64,000 bases of DNA from positions 930,001 through 994,000 of the forward strand of contig CAWDJJ010000003.1 of the NCBI GenBank assembly GCA_963802635.1, read 5' to 3'. The translations under genes and the position numbers were made by a program. The notes under the pieces are model-generated. The model saw only the letters and a program-made list of their open reading frames with translations, made no database searches and was not told the origin of the DNA. Positions 1-8,159 of this stretch are shown here, one piece after another. The stretch comes from CAVTLG01 sp963802635. Lineage in GTDB: Bacteria; Chloroflexota; Ktedonobacteria; Ktedonobacterales; Ktedonobacteraceae. The stretch's first letter is position 1. Every line of letters starts with the position of its first letter.

Positions 1-251
1 TCCTGCTTGGCTTTATTTTCATCTATCTCGTTGGCAACTGAAGAAGTAGCGGACGCATCTGGTAATGGATCGGGATCGGAGTCCAATGCTGGCATGTCCT
101 GGTTTGCTTCTGTAGGGATCTCCATCTCCTCAGTATTACTAGCCACTGGCTCCTGCTCAGGTAACTCTTCATTACTTGTATGCATTGATGCTAGCTCCTG
201 CTCACGCAGTTCTTCGTGTTGTGCCTCGTGATGTGTATAATTTTTCTCCAT
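1..251 (-). CDS. Probable GrpE N-terminal region (partial, runs off left edge)
   Basis: Eighty-three codons of an open frame start at an ATG at 251 and run off the window edge without a stop. The visible part is very acidic, rich in Glu, Asp, Pro and Ser, and shows no recognisable fold. It follows the Hsp20 gene on the same strand by 29 bp. GrpE proteins, the nucleotide-exchange factors of DnaK, typically begin with such a disordered acidic tail, and hsp20-grpE-dnaK neighbourhoods are common. The GrpE call therefore rests on context and composition only; the dimerising coiled coil lies outside the window. Any other protein with an acidic N-terminal tail would look the same here. Confidence 0.5.
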   Translation of the reverse strand, partial: MEKNYTHHEAQHEELREQELASMHTSNEELPEQEPVASNTEEMEIPTEANQDMPALDSDPDPLPDASATSSVANEIDENKAKQ

Positions 252-280
252 AAAGTCTTCTCTACATATCGCGAATAGTT

Positions 281-757
281 TTACTCTTTTGATGTGGCAC
301 GTTGGATGTGCACGCGTTCAGGTGTGTTTGCAGGTAGCTTTGACAAGTCTACCGAAAGCATGCCATTCTCATAACGGGCGCTAATTGTATCTCGTGCAAT
401 GGAAGCAGAAATAAAAACCTCGATGCGAAAGGGACCATAGCTAATTTGCGCCTCGTGATAACTTAGACCTGCCTGATGTTCATGGTCGTCGCGCCGCTCC
501 CCACTGATAACCAGGGCGTCCTCGTACAGAGTCACCTCAATATCTTCTTCTTGCATACCAGCAAGCTCAACTTTGACTCTGATCATCTCCGCTGATTCGA
601 GAATATCTGCCAGCGGTCGCCATGTGGTAGATCGATGGAGTATCGATGGTTGGCTTTGGCGTAATGCATCATTCAATAGTTGACGATAATGCTGCTCCAG
701 TTGCTTTGGTGTACCATCGCTGTAGCGATAGGTCACATACCGATAGCGCATTCGCAT
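281..757 (-). CDS. Small heat-shock protein, Hsp20/alpha-crystallin family
   Basis: This is a 158-residue ATP-independent holdase chaperone that keeps unfolding proteins soluble in the cytoplasm. The alpha-crystallin domain spans about residues 48 to 148. It has the usual beta strands (V-K-V-E-L-A-G-M, then a V-I-S-G-E-R strand) and the conserved turn Y-E-N-G-M-L near its end. The N-terminal arm is Arg/Tyr-rich. The ATG at 757 is preceded by AAAGGGA at good spacing. It reads towards a probable grpE, so the two may form one heat-shock operon. I looked upstream for a CIRCE inverted repeat and found none, so HrcA control is not supported. Length and domain layout are normal for the family. Confidence 0.93.
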   Translation of the reverse strand: MRMRYRYVTYRYSDGTPKQLEQHYRQLLNDALRQSQPSILHRSTTWRPLADILESAEMIRVKVELAGMQEEDIEVTLYEDALVISGERRDDHEHQAGLSYHEAQISYGPFRIEVFISASIARDTISARYENGMLSVDLSKLPANTPERVHIQRATSKE

Positions 758-1214
758 AGCTTGTTCCCTTTGTAATAGTCATGGAGACACGATTTGTTGC
801 ACCACATATGCAATGACAGCAATTGCGCTCCAGGAGCGATCTGCTATCGTATGTGTTGCGCTCTCGTTTTTTTATGAAAAAAGGCAAAAGCTCTCAAGAA
901 TATCTTCTGTATGGCCGATATCTGTCTTCCTAAGACGAATTTAGAAAGAGGTTAAAACATGAAATGTTCCATTGTTGAGAGCATCTAGAACGTCTGCTAC
1001 AGAACTCATCATATGCCTATTTCCAGGGCCTGATATTCTTGATTATGGCACGCACGCTCTAAAATTGCAAGTGCGTTTGACGAGTGCCCGTTGATATGCT
1101 ACTATGTTTCTATATATTCCTCTTTGTGCTGTCAGGTGTTTTAGTTTGTAGCGCGACTTGAACTACGGGACGATAGTGCTAGTCATCCCTACAACAACGA
1201 GGGCGAGAAACAAC
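758..1214. other. Intergenic region between divergent hsp20 and an unknown gene
   Basis: About 457 bp that must hold two divergent promoters. I found no convincing sigma-70 pair, no CIRCE element, no RNA gene and no repeat-family copy. Open frames crossing it lack ribosome sites. Confidence 0.5.
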
Positions 1215-1703
1215 ATGATCACGCAAACGATGAAACGTTGGCTAGGCAAGCTGTTCGCGTGGTGGCCCTGGAAGCCGTCCTTTGAGAGCGGTTATACGCA
1301 GGCGGTAGGCAATGTAAATAAGGGCACAACGCAAGAGACAATGTGGAGGACGACAATGGATGGGCCGGTGCCACAGCCAGGTATTACATCTGTAGCCGTT
1401 GAACAAGGGATCGATGAAATGCCTCAGGAGATGAAGCAGTTGAGCTTCGAGGAACGACCTGAACGTATGCAGCTCTTACCTCTGGACCCTGGCGAGTATA
1501 TTACTCCTCACGTTGTTCCAATTGAAGTAGTAAAAGACGCAAGCATGTTTTCACAGTATGAGGCTGTGCCTGCTCTAGAACAACAATTGGCTTTTCTACA
1601 GTATCTGGTCAGGCGTGGAACCTTTAATGAAGGTTTTAGCGATGGAGATATACCGGAGCAGTATAAACAGATGCACTCACAGGAAAGCGGGACACAGCTA
1701 TAA
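1215..1703 (+). CDS. Hypothetical protein, 162 aa
   Basis: I do not recognise a family. The frame stays open upstream to a TTG at 1158. The ATG at 1215 is preferred because it gives a normal N-terminus (M-I-T-Q-T-M-K-R-W) after a purine-rich GAGGGCGAG stretch. The first 25 residues are basic and Trp-rich and could associate with a membrane, but there is no clear transmembrane helix. The rest is hydrophilic, with a helical region around residues 115-145. It is transcribed divergently from hsp20 and convergently with the membrane protein at 1752-2195. Codon use looks like its neighbours. A stand-alone real gene is likely; its function is unknown. Confidence 0.6.
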   Translation: MITQTMKRWLGKLFAWWPWKPSFESGYTQAVGNVNKGTTQETMWRTTMDGPVPQPGITSVAVEQGIDEMPQEMKQLSFEERPERMQLLPLDPGEYITPHVVPIEVVKDASMFSQYEAVPALEQQLAFLQYLVRRGTFNEGFSDGDIPEQYKQMHSQESGTQL

Positions 1704-1751
1704 CGTGCCCCGCGTGCTGTTCGTAATAAGCACGATCCCTGACAAACGCTT

Positions 1752-2195
1752 TCACTGTATCTCTGCTTCAGCCGAGAACCCTTGTGCCCTGGCCTCTTCT
1801 TCAGAGGCGAAGTAGATGAGTGTCTCTTCTGCCTGTTGCCGGAAGCGACGGCGTAACAGCAGGAATGTGGCAATACTGGCGCAGCTTAAGCCTATGGCGA
1901 AACCAAACACGATCCATCGGCGTCGCTCCTGTGTTACCAGTCCCTGGTGTGCAGCGTGGCTTCGTTTACTCAAGTCTTTTTGCACTCGTTCCTGCGTGTC
2001 TGCATGCGTTGTCTCTGAAACGTTCCTGTATTTAGCCTGCTTCAGTGTCTCGGCAATTTCAGCGGCCTCCACACGTTCACGCAGGCGCGCTAAGAGCAGG
2101 TTGATGATAGGTTCTAGCGTGGTGATGGCGAATATGGCTATGCGTACCCAGCTACCTGCTTCCTGTTCATGCTTCTTCTTATTCTTTGCTGCCAT
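1752..2195 (-). CDS. Hypothetical membrane protein, 147 aa
   Basis: This unknown protein starts with a Lys-rich stretch (M-A-A-K-N-K-K-K-H-E). A hydrophobic segment follows at about residues 16-36, then a long charged helical region of about 65 residues. A second clear transmembrane helix lies at about 92-112, followed by R-R-R-F and a short acidic tail. The ATG at 2195 was chosen over longer versions because CAGGAGGAG sits immediately upstream. The charged middle region could be a coiled coil between two membrane anchors. It forms a minus-strand pair with the acidic protein at 2465-2902, separated by about 270 bp, so cotranscription is uncertain. Confidence 0.7.
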   Translation of the reverse strand: MAAKNKKKHEQEAGSWVRIAIFAITTLEPIINLLLARLRERVEAAEIAETLKQAKYRNVSETTHADTQERVQKDLSKRSHAAHQGLVTQERRRWIVFGFAIGLSCASIATFLLLRRRFRQQAEETLIYFASEEEARAQGFSAEAEIQ

Positions 2196-2464
2196 AGAAA
2201 CTCCTCCTGAAAAGCCAATACTACATATGGGATACGATTGAGTATGTCTTTGTGACACAGTATCGCGAACCTGTCTCGGGTTATTTCTAGCTCTGTCAAG
2301 AAATGGGTATGCAGGCGACTGAGATGATCACTGATAGCGTTGAGGAAAGGGCGTAGGCTCTGCATTGCAGCAGGGAACGAAAGAAAAACCTGGAACTACA
2401 GCGTGCCAGGGAAAAATGAGCTGAGAAATAATGTGGAACCTATGCGGACGTCATTATGAGAAGA

Positions 2465-2902
2465 CTAAAAGTCTTCAGTGGCAAATTCGCTTAATTGTAG
2501 CACGAGACGACAAAAATGCAAAAGCGCCGAAGCGGACTCCAGATAAGCTTCATCATCTATTGATAAAGGTTGAGTAGCTGGTACATGACGGCGCAATGCG
2601 CGTAATACGACCATCACATCTTCTTTGAGGGAAGGATCGAGATCGCCACGTTGCATAAGTAGGACGACCTGACTGACAATCGTATCAACTTCATGACGCA
2701 TCGTATCAAGATCGTCCATCCAGATATCGTCGTCATCAACTTCGTTATCATCATTCCATAGGAGCGCGTCTGCACATTGCTCCCGTCGTTTGACATCGCT
2801 GCGCATGGGTTTACGTGTCTGCCGGAGGCGAGCCTGGGGTTCCTCTTGTTTCACGCCAAGCTGACGCAATAGCACGGTTAATTCCTCTTCCCAGCGAGCC
2901 AT
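2465..2902 (-). CDS. Hypothetical acidic protein, 145 aa
   Basis: This is an unrecognised, mostly helical cytoplasmic protein with no signal peptide or membrane segment. It has a strikingly acidic stretch around residues 50-66 (D-D-N-E-V-D-D-D-D) between a basic N-terminal third and a Leu-rich C-terminal half. The ribosome site CAAGGAGGTG lies directly before the ATG at 2902, which makes expression credible. No catalytic motif is visible. It is one of three small unknown genes in the first 3 kb and shares no obvious homology with the other two. Confidence 0.7.
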   Translation of the reverse strand: MARWEEELTVLLRQLGVKQEEPQARLRQTRKPMRSDVKRREQCADALLWNDDNEVDDDDIWMDDLDTMRHEVDTIVSQVVLLMQRGDLDPSLKEDVMVVLRALRRHVPATQPLSIDDEAYLESASALLHFCRLVLQLSEFATEDF

Positions 2903-3255
2903 AGAGCACCTCCTTGTGAAGCACCTGAAAACAGTGATCTGAGCCGGACTCTCAAGACCGCAAAGCTTCTGACTGTGGAAGCGCTATTATGACTGACGAA
3001 GCATCTCCCTGACATGCTCAAAAACCTTAAGCGAAGTGTAACATAGTGTTTTCGTGTTGTAAATGGCCCGAATGGCTATACCTGATGTAATGATGCATAG
3101 GACTTTTGCACCACTAATGTGGAGTGAACGTTTAACGTCTGGATAATATGTGGCTATTAGAATACAAATAATAGCAAAAGCTCCCTTAGAACTTAAAGAA
3201 ATTGATGTGGCAGGTGGCTTACGCAGAATGTATGTCCGCCTTCACATGCATTTAG
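2903..3255. other. Intergenic region, no feature recognised
   Basis: About 350 bp, AT-rich in its right half. It holds the promoter side of the acidic-protein gene and the 3' side of the secreted-protein gene at 3256. I see no hairpin with a T run, RNA gene or repeat-family arm here. Confidence 0.4.
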
Positions 3256-4398
3256 TTAGCCCAGATTAGCAGTGCCCGTCAGGATTAAGCTATCACTGGC
3301 AGCACAAGGAATATGTGTGTTGCTGCCAATGGTTACATCCGTAACCTTGAATTTGTTAGTGAGCATATTGCCAAGGTTGCTATTGAGTAACTGCCGTATT
3401 TGTGTATTGTAAGTATCATCCTGGAAATTGAAGATGAGGACGGTAAGGGTGGTACCCGATACTCGCAGTACCAGATTGCCGTTTGAGGCGGCGGGCTGAA
3501 TGATGGTAGTAGCTGTCGCGAGTTTGATAGAGGTGCCAGCGAGCACAATGTCGGATGTGACTGTGAGATTGTGATCCTGTACTGCCAGTTGGATGTTTTG
3601 TGCTGTAAAGGTGTCATTGATCGGGAAGCTTCCAAGGCTATTGCCCAGATCTGCTAACGAGGAAGCTGGTATCTCGATGTAGGAGTCAGTAGCTGTGCTG
3701 TTTGTTTGCATTGTCTGGTTCTGTTGCATGTCAACGAGCGTAACAGCTGAGTTCGTTATACGTGGTTGACTGTATGCGGTTGACGTTGTGCTTTGATTAA
3801 GTGAGATTGGGAACTGTAAGCTGAGCGCTAAGGCAGCGTCTCCACAGTTTGGTGTCGTGGCGATATTTTTGAGTTGACCAAATGGAACCTGCAGAGTAGT
3901 GAGCGGTCCACTGACTACTGTCGGACTACCATTTATGGGTTGAGCACTTACTTGAATAGTAGACGCATTGAGGACGCTGAATTGAACAAGCATACTGATC
4001 GTTGTGGGCAGGGGATCACCAGGGTAGAGGCTCAGGCTTAGCGTCATAACAAGACCATTCTTCTGTGGTGTGAGTCCTGTTACTGTGGCGGATGGTTGTA
4101 TAAGCGTCGTTGCCATTTGCTTTGCCCAGCCTTGATTAGTGGCCGATAGTTTGTTCACCTTGGCGGCGATTGCGTCACTGACTACTCCTGGCACTTGCTG
4201 GTTGATGCGCTTCTGAAAAAGTGGCCGTAAGGTTGCTGCTGTCAGGTAGACGGTGGCGTTGAGTGAGGTTAGACCTGGACGTGTTGGCTGTTGAGGTCGC
4301 TGTCCCGCTGCGCTCACTGGTCCTACTATCATGCCCAGGATCAGCATGAACAGCAAAAATAGGCTTCCGCTGATTGATAGAGATCGTCCATATTTCAT
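3256..4398 (-). CDS. Secreted protein, putative lipid-binding (LmeA/TULIP-like)
   Basis: A 380-residue exported protein. The signal peptide covers residues 1-31: a basic start, a hydrophobic core L-F-L-L-F-M-L-I-L-G-M-I-V, and an A-A-G cleavage region with no lipobox Cys. The mature part is rich in Thr, Ser, Asn and beta-strand patterns and seems to contain two related halves, about 40-200 and 235-375. Each half ends in a Cys-containing strand pair. The halves resemble the extracellular tail of the neighbouring transporter. This suggests a shared domain of the mycobacterial LmeA (DUF2993) or tubular lipid-binding kind; that assignment is inference. GGAGGAAAAGAT precedes the ATG. It is the last gene of the LprG-like/MFS operon, 62 bp after the transporter. 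Confidence 0.7.
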   Translation of the reverse strand: MKYGRSLSISGSLFLLFMLILGMIVGPVSAAGQRPQQPTRPGLTSLNATVYLTAATLRPLFQKRINQQVPGVVSDAIAAKVNKLSATNQGWAKQMATTLIQPSATVTGLTPQKNGLVMTLSLSLYPGDPLPTTISMLVQFSVLNASTIQVSAQPINGSPTVVSGPLTTLQVPFGQLKNIATTPNCGDAALALSLQFPISLNQSTTSTAYSQPRITNSAVTLVDMQQNQTMQTNSTATDSYIEIPASSLADLGNSLGSFPINDTFTAQNIQLAVQDHNLTVTSDIVLAGTSIKLATATTIIQPAASNGNLVLRVSGTTLTVLIFNFQDDTYNTQIRQLLNSNLGNMLTNKFKVTDVTIGSNTHIPCAASDSLILTGTANLG

Positions 4399-4460
4399 AT
4401 CTTTTCCTCCGCGTGCCCGACATACACTGTGTATATAGGAGACGTTTCTAGACCCTATTA

Positions 4461-7071
4461 TTATGGCACCAATTTGGTAAGATTAATCTGGCCGCTAAAG
4501 CAGAATGGAATAGGTGTGAACTGAGCGGCAATGCCCTGAATAGGTGGAGCTTCGATTTGTAATACGAGCATTTCTGCTCCTTTGTTACAGCTTACGCTGG
4601 TGCTGGTATATGCCGAGATGAACTTGACGCCTTTAAGCTGGCTGTGCAATGCGGGCATGATTGCATCGGTTAGCATCTGATTGATAGCTGTTTGCATATT
4701 TGCCGCTACCGTTGGCCCTGCATCTAAGCCGTTGCGCTTGACATGTAGGATGCGCATTTGAAGATTTTGTTGGTTCAGACCGATGACACCGTCTAATTCG
4801 ATGGGTAGGATGCGGTGATAGGTATTGAGATCAATACGCAGGTTTAAACTGAGCTGCAGGCCGTCATTCGGCAGGGGAACAACGCTCAGGTCAGTGAGCG
4901 TACCCTGCTGTATATTAAGTTGCTGCGTGAAGATGGAGGTCAGCGCGCCCTTATCGAGCGCCAGCTGGATCATGCGTGGTCCTGCAACGGGTGTTGCCGT
5001 ACCACTATCCGTCACAGAATTATCATTCGTTATGTTACTGCTAGCTGGTGAACTATTTCCTTCAAACATGAAGGCAGCGAGGATACCTCCGCTTATCAGT
5101 AGTGCAATCAGGCCGATGCAAGCAAGCGTGAGCAGTCGGCGCTTTGGTGAATGCCACCAGTGGCTACTGCTGTGCTGTCGAGCGTCGTTCTCTGAGGGAA
5201 TGGCTGGTGAAGTGGGTACTGAGATTTCCTGCTCTACGAGCGTTATTGAGCGGCTTTCATCTGCGCTGATAGCGATGGTTGGCGCGTCGTGTAACGTTGG
5301 ATCGGACGCTGGTTCTTCTACCGCTAATTGGTGTCCCCATAGGAAGAGCGCGGGAATAATGGCGAGCAGACAGAGTACCATGGAGATGAAAAAGACGTTA
5401 CTGTAAACTATATGCTCTGATTGGATAAGATGGGCTGCATAGCCTTTTGACCAACTGACAAATTGCGCTGCCGTGGCTGTAAGTGGAAGCGTTGGGTAGG
5501 TTGCCGCCAGTTGCTTGAAATAGGTCAGCGCCCACGACGTTAAAGCGGCTAGACCAAGCATCATGCCTACCATGCGTAACGCTGTAACAATGGCTGAACT
5601 CATGCCCGCCTGTGTAGGCCGTACAGAATTCATGGCGGTGGTACCAATGGGTGCAATAACCAATCCAAAGCCGAAGCCCGCCGTCATGGTGCTGATGGTA
5701 ATCTGCGTCCATGCAATATGAATAGGCCAGCGGCTCATCAGGAAAAATCCAGTAGCCGTAAAGAGCAGACCCAGGACGGCAGTTACGCGACAGGAGATGC
5801 GACTACATAACCAGCCTCCAAGCAGCGCACCGAATGGAATCATCACTGTGAGACGCAATAGTGCCAGGCCGCTATCCAACACTGGGAGCTGTAAGACGGT
5901 ATCAACAAAAATAGGGATGTCGGTCATCGCGATGATTAAGGCTGCACCGATCAATAGGCTGACCAGCGAGGTGGCACTGAAAGTGAGCCGTTTGAATGTG
6001 CGTAGCTCAACGACCGGCCAATGCACTTTGCGTTCAACAAGAATGAAGGCAAGTAAGAAGATGGCAGCTAATACGAGTGCTATAGGATTGTTTTGTGCTG
6101 TTTGGGCGCTACCCGTTGTCGGACTAAGCGATGTGCCTTGCTGCGCCAGTCCTAAACTGAGACAGGTTAATGCCAGGGCGAGTAGGATAGCTCCCAGCCA
6201 GTCGATGCCCTCACGCAGTCGTCTGCCCCTGGGAATGAACAGCCAGACGCCCACGAGAAGCGCAATGACCAGCGGGATATTCAGGTAGAAGATATATTGC
6301 CAGCCCAGGTGCTCGAACAACGAGTGCGCCGTAGAGAGGACCAAGCGCTCCGCCTGCCTCAGTCACTGCTCCAATGATGCCAAGTACCAGGCCGCGTTGC
6401 TCTTTGCCGTAAAAGTCGCCTGCAACGGCCATGGCAATTGGCACAATGGCACCGCCGCCAATCGCCTGTAAGAGACGCGCCGCAATCAACCAGATCAGTC
6501 CAGGTGAGGATGTGTCTATGTGTAAATGTATGGCATCGAGGCTACTGAGAAAGCTCAAGTCGATGTTCTGGCCTAACCATGGCGCGAGTGCGCAAAAGAG
6601 AGATCCGGTGCCAAAAATGGTGAGGCAGAGTAGAAAGATGCGGCGACGTCCATAGATGTCGGAGACGCGGCCCATCAAGGGCATGGCGACAATAAACCCG
6701 AGCAGGTATGCGCTGATAATCCAGGCAGCATGATCGAGTTGTGTGAAGGGAATTTGCAAGTCGGTAATGATTTGTGGCAATGCAGTGACAACAACCGTCT
6801 GGTCTAGCGCTGTGAAAAAGACGGCGATACAGGCAATCGTAAGCGCTGCTAGCGCGCCTTTTTGATTGACTGCCCCTGAACTGGTTGGCGTAGTGAGCCG
6901 TCTAAAAGAGCTATCCAACTGTAGTGGGAAGAAACGCCGTCGGTGTGCGGAAGGTTGTGCTTGTTCAGTCGTGCCAGCGGCCTGAGCGTTGCTAGACGTG
7001 TCTGTTGATGTATGTACTATATCACGTTTATAGCGTGAGGACGTTTCGTTATCGTCTTCTAATGTGTACAT
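4461..7071 (-). pseudogene. DHA2-family MFS exporter with extracellular C-terminal domain, frameshifted
   Basis: Two overlapping frames together give a typical 14-helix drug/lipid exporter. The N-terminal part (start ATG 7071 after GAGAGA) has the DHA2 signature L-D-Q-T-V-V-V-T-A-L-P and motif A G-R-V-S-D-I-Y-G-R-R-R. It runs to G-P-L-Y-G-A-L-V near 6325. The C-terminal part continues in another frame with E-H-L-G-W-Q-Y-I-F-Y-L-N. Removing one base in the CTCGTTGTTCGAG stretch joins them with the spacing normal for the family, giving roughly 870 residues. After the last transporter helices comes a loop, an extra membrane helix, and about 180 extracellular residues resembling the secreted protein downstream. 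It lies 22 bp after the LprG-like gene. By analogy with mycobacterial P55 (Rv1410c) it may move lipids out of the membrane. The frame break may be real or a sequencing error. Confidence 0.85.
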
Positions 7072-7093
7072 CCAGGATCTCTCTGTTCTCAAA

Positions 7094-7834
7094 TTACAAC
7101 TGTGGCGCGCTAATAGAGATCTTCTCGTTATAGTTTGATAGAATAAACGTACGAGAGGTCTGTGTAGTATCGCCCGCTGCTGCCTGACCAGTAATGCTGA
7201 TGCGGTAGGGCAATGAGTCGGATTGACCAATACAGGCGCTGGTTTGCAATTGGGTACCGCCTGGAACGCCACCTCCTGTGAGAAATGCGAGATATTTGGC
7301 ATCCAGTTGACCAGAGATCTGCCAACAAGGAGTGTTATTGACGCTGTTTGCCGTTGGCTGGCTGAGATGCTGGACTTTGCTGACGAGCGAAATGATGCCT
7401 GTGTTGGGGTTGGTGAGTGTGCGCGGATCAAGGACGCCTTTGATGACGCGCCATTGTCCGGTGATGGGGTCGGTGATGAACTGTGATCCGCCTACGCTAA
7501 TCAGGTTAACCTGCACTGCCTGCCCCGATAATATGATTGTTGCCTGCGCCTTGACCTCGTCTGGCATGACGACGTCTCCATTTGCTGTACGAATCTGTAC
7601 CTGTCCATCGGGAACGGAGCCTGCATTCTGGACTTGCATTAGGACGTGGAATGACTTCACGTTACGAAAGTTCTTTTGCATGGCTGCAATGAGACTTTGT
7701 GTTGTTGGCCGGGGTCCGCTGGCGGGCGTGTTACCACCCTGATGGAGCGCGCAACTGGCGAGTAAGAACATACTTAGGATGCACAATATTGGGAGCGCTA
7801 CCCTGCGCTGCGTTGAGCTAACCGTTGAAAACAT
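7094..7834 (-). CDS. LprG/LppX-family lipoprotein
   Basis: A 246-residue lipoprotein with a signal peptide ending in the lipobox L-L-A-S-C (Cys about residue 27), so it should be lipid-anchored outside the cell membrane. The mature part matches the LppX_LprAFG fold. It has a start like N-V-K-S-F-H-V, a central G-Q-W-R-V-I strand, L-T-N-P-N-T-G-I-I-S-L-V, W-Q-I-S-G-Q-L-D-A, and an end L-S-N-Y-N-E-K-I-S-I-S-A-P. These line up with the equivalent segments of Mycobacterium LprG, which carries triacylated glycolipids. The ATG at 7834 follows AGGAGA; a TTG six bases upstream is less likely. It heads an operon with an MFS transporter, the same pairing and order as lprG-Rv1410c. Probable role: accepting or handing over lipids for the exporter. 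Confidence 0.85.
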   Translation of the reverse strand: MFSTVSSTQRRVALPILCILSMFLLASCALHQGGNTPASGPRPTTQSLIAAMQKNFRNVKSFHVLMQVQNAGSVPDGQVQIRTANGDVVMPDEVKAQATIILSGQAVQVNLISVGGSQFITDPITGQWRVIKGVLDPRTLTNPNTGIISLVSKVQHLSQPTANSVNNTPCWQISGQLDAKYLAFLTGGGVPGGTQLQTSACIGQSDSLPYRISITGQAAAGDTTQTSRTFILSNYNEKISISAPQL

Positions 7835-8075
7835 GGACAATATCTCCTAATGCATCTCCATTTGACCTCTTAGGACTTCGTGTGTATACCTTCTCGCTGA
7901 AGGAACAGCAGGAATCTATACCCTTTCATGATCCGTTTGAGGATGCTGCAACGAAATAATGTGAGGAGCGTTACATATCTCCTTAAAAAAATCAACGGTA
8001 TATGCAGAAAGTTTTGCTGAGAGTAGGACTAGTGGGATAGTGTGCCACTGCTGTTTTATGTGAATTACTTATTTA

Positions 8076-8115
8076 CGGCTACCACCCATTAACCGTGCTT
8101 GGCAGATGGTAGCCG
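8076..8115 (-). terminator. Hairpin downstream of the CysRS/MshC-like gene
   Basis: The perfect 9-bp inverted repeat CGGCTACCA / TGGTAGCCG with a 22-base loop lies 45-84 bp after the stop of the minus-strand ligase gene. Read on the minus strand it is followed by TAAATAAGT rather than a T run, so it may be a weak terminator or an mRNA 3' stabiliser. Confidence 0.4.
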
Positions 8116-8159
8116 ATAAGTACATATTTAAGAGTTGCAACGTCAGGCTAACCTGCCAA

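Noticed and set aside
758..1214. CIRCE element expected before heat-shock genes
   Set aside because: Looked for TTAGCACTC-N9-GAGTGCTAA on both strands and did not find it.
2138..2365. 75-aa minus-strand frame upstream of the small membrane protein
   Set aside because: No ribosome site, and it overlaps the well-supported start of the gene at 2195.
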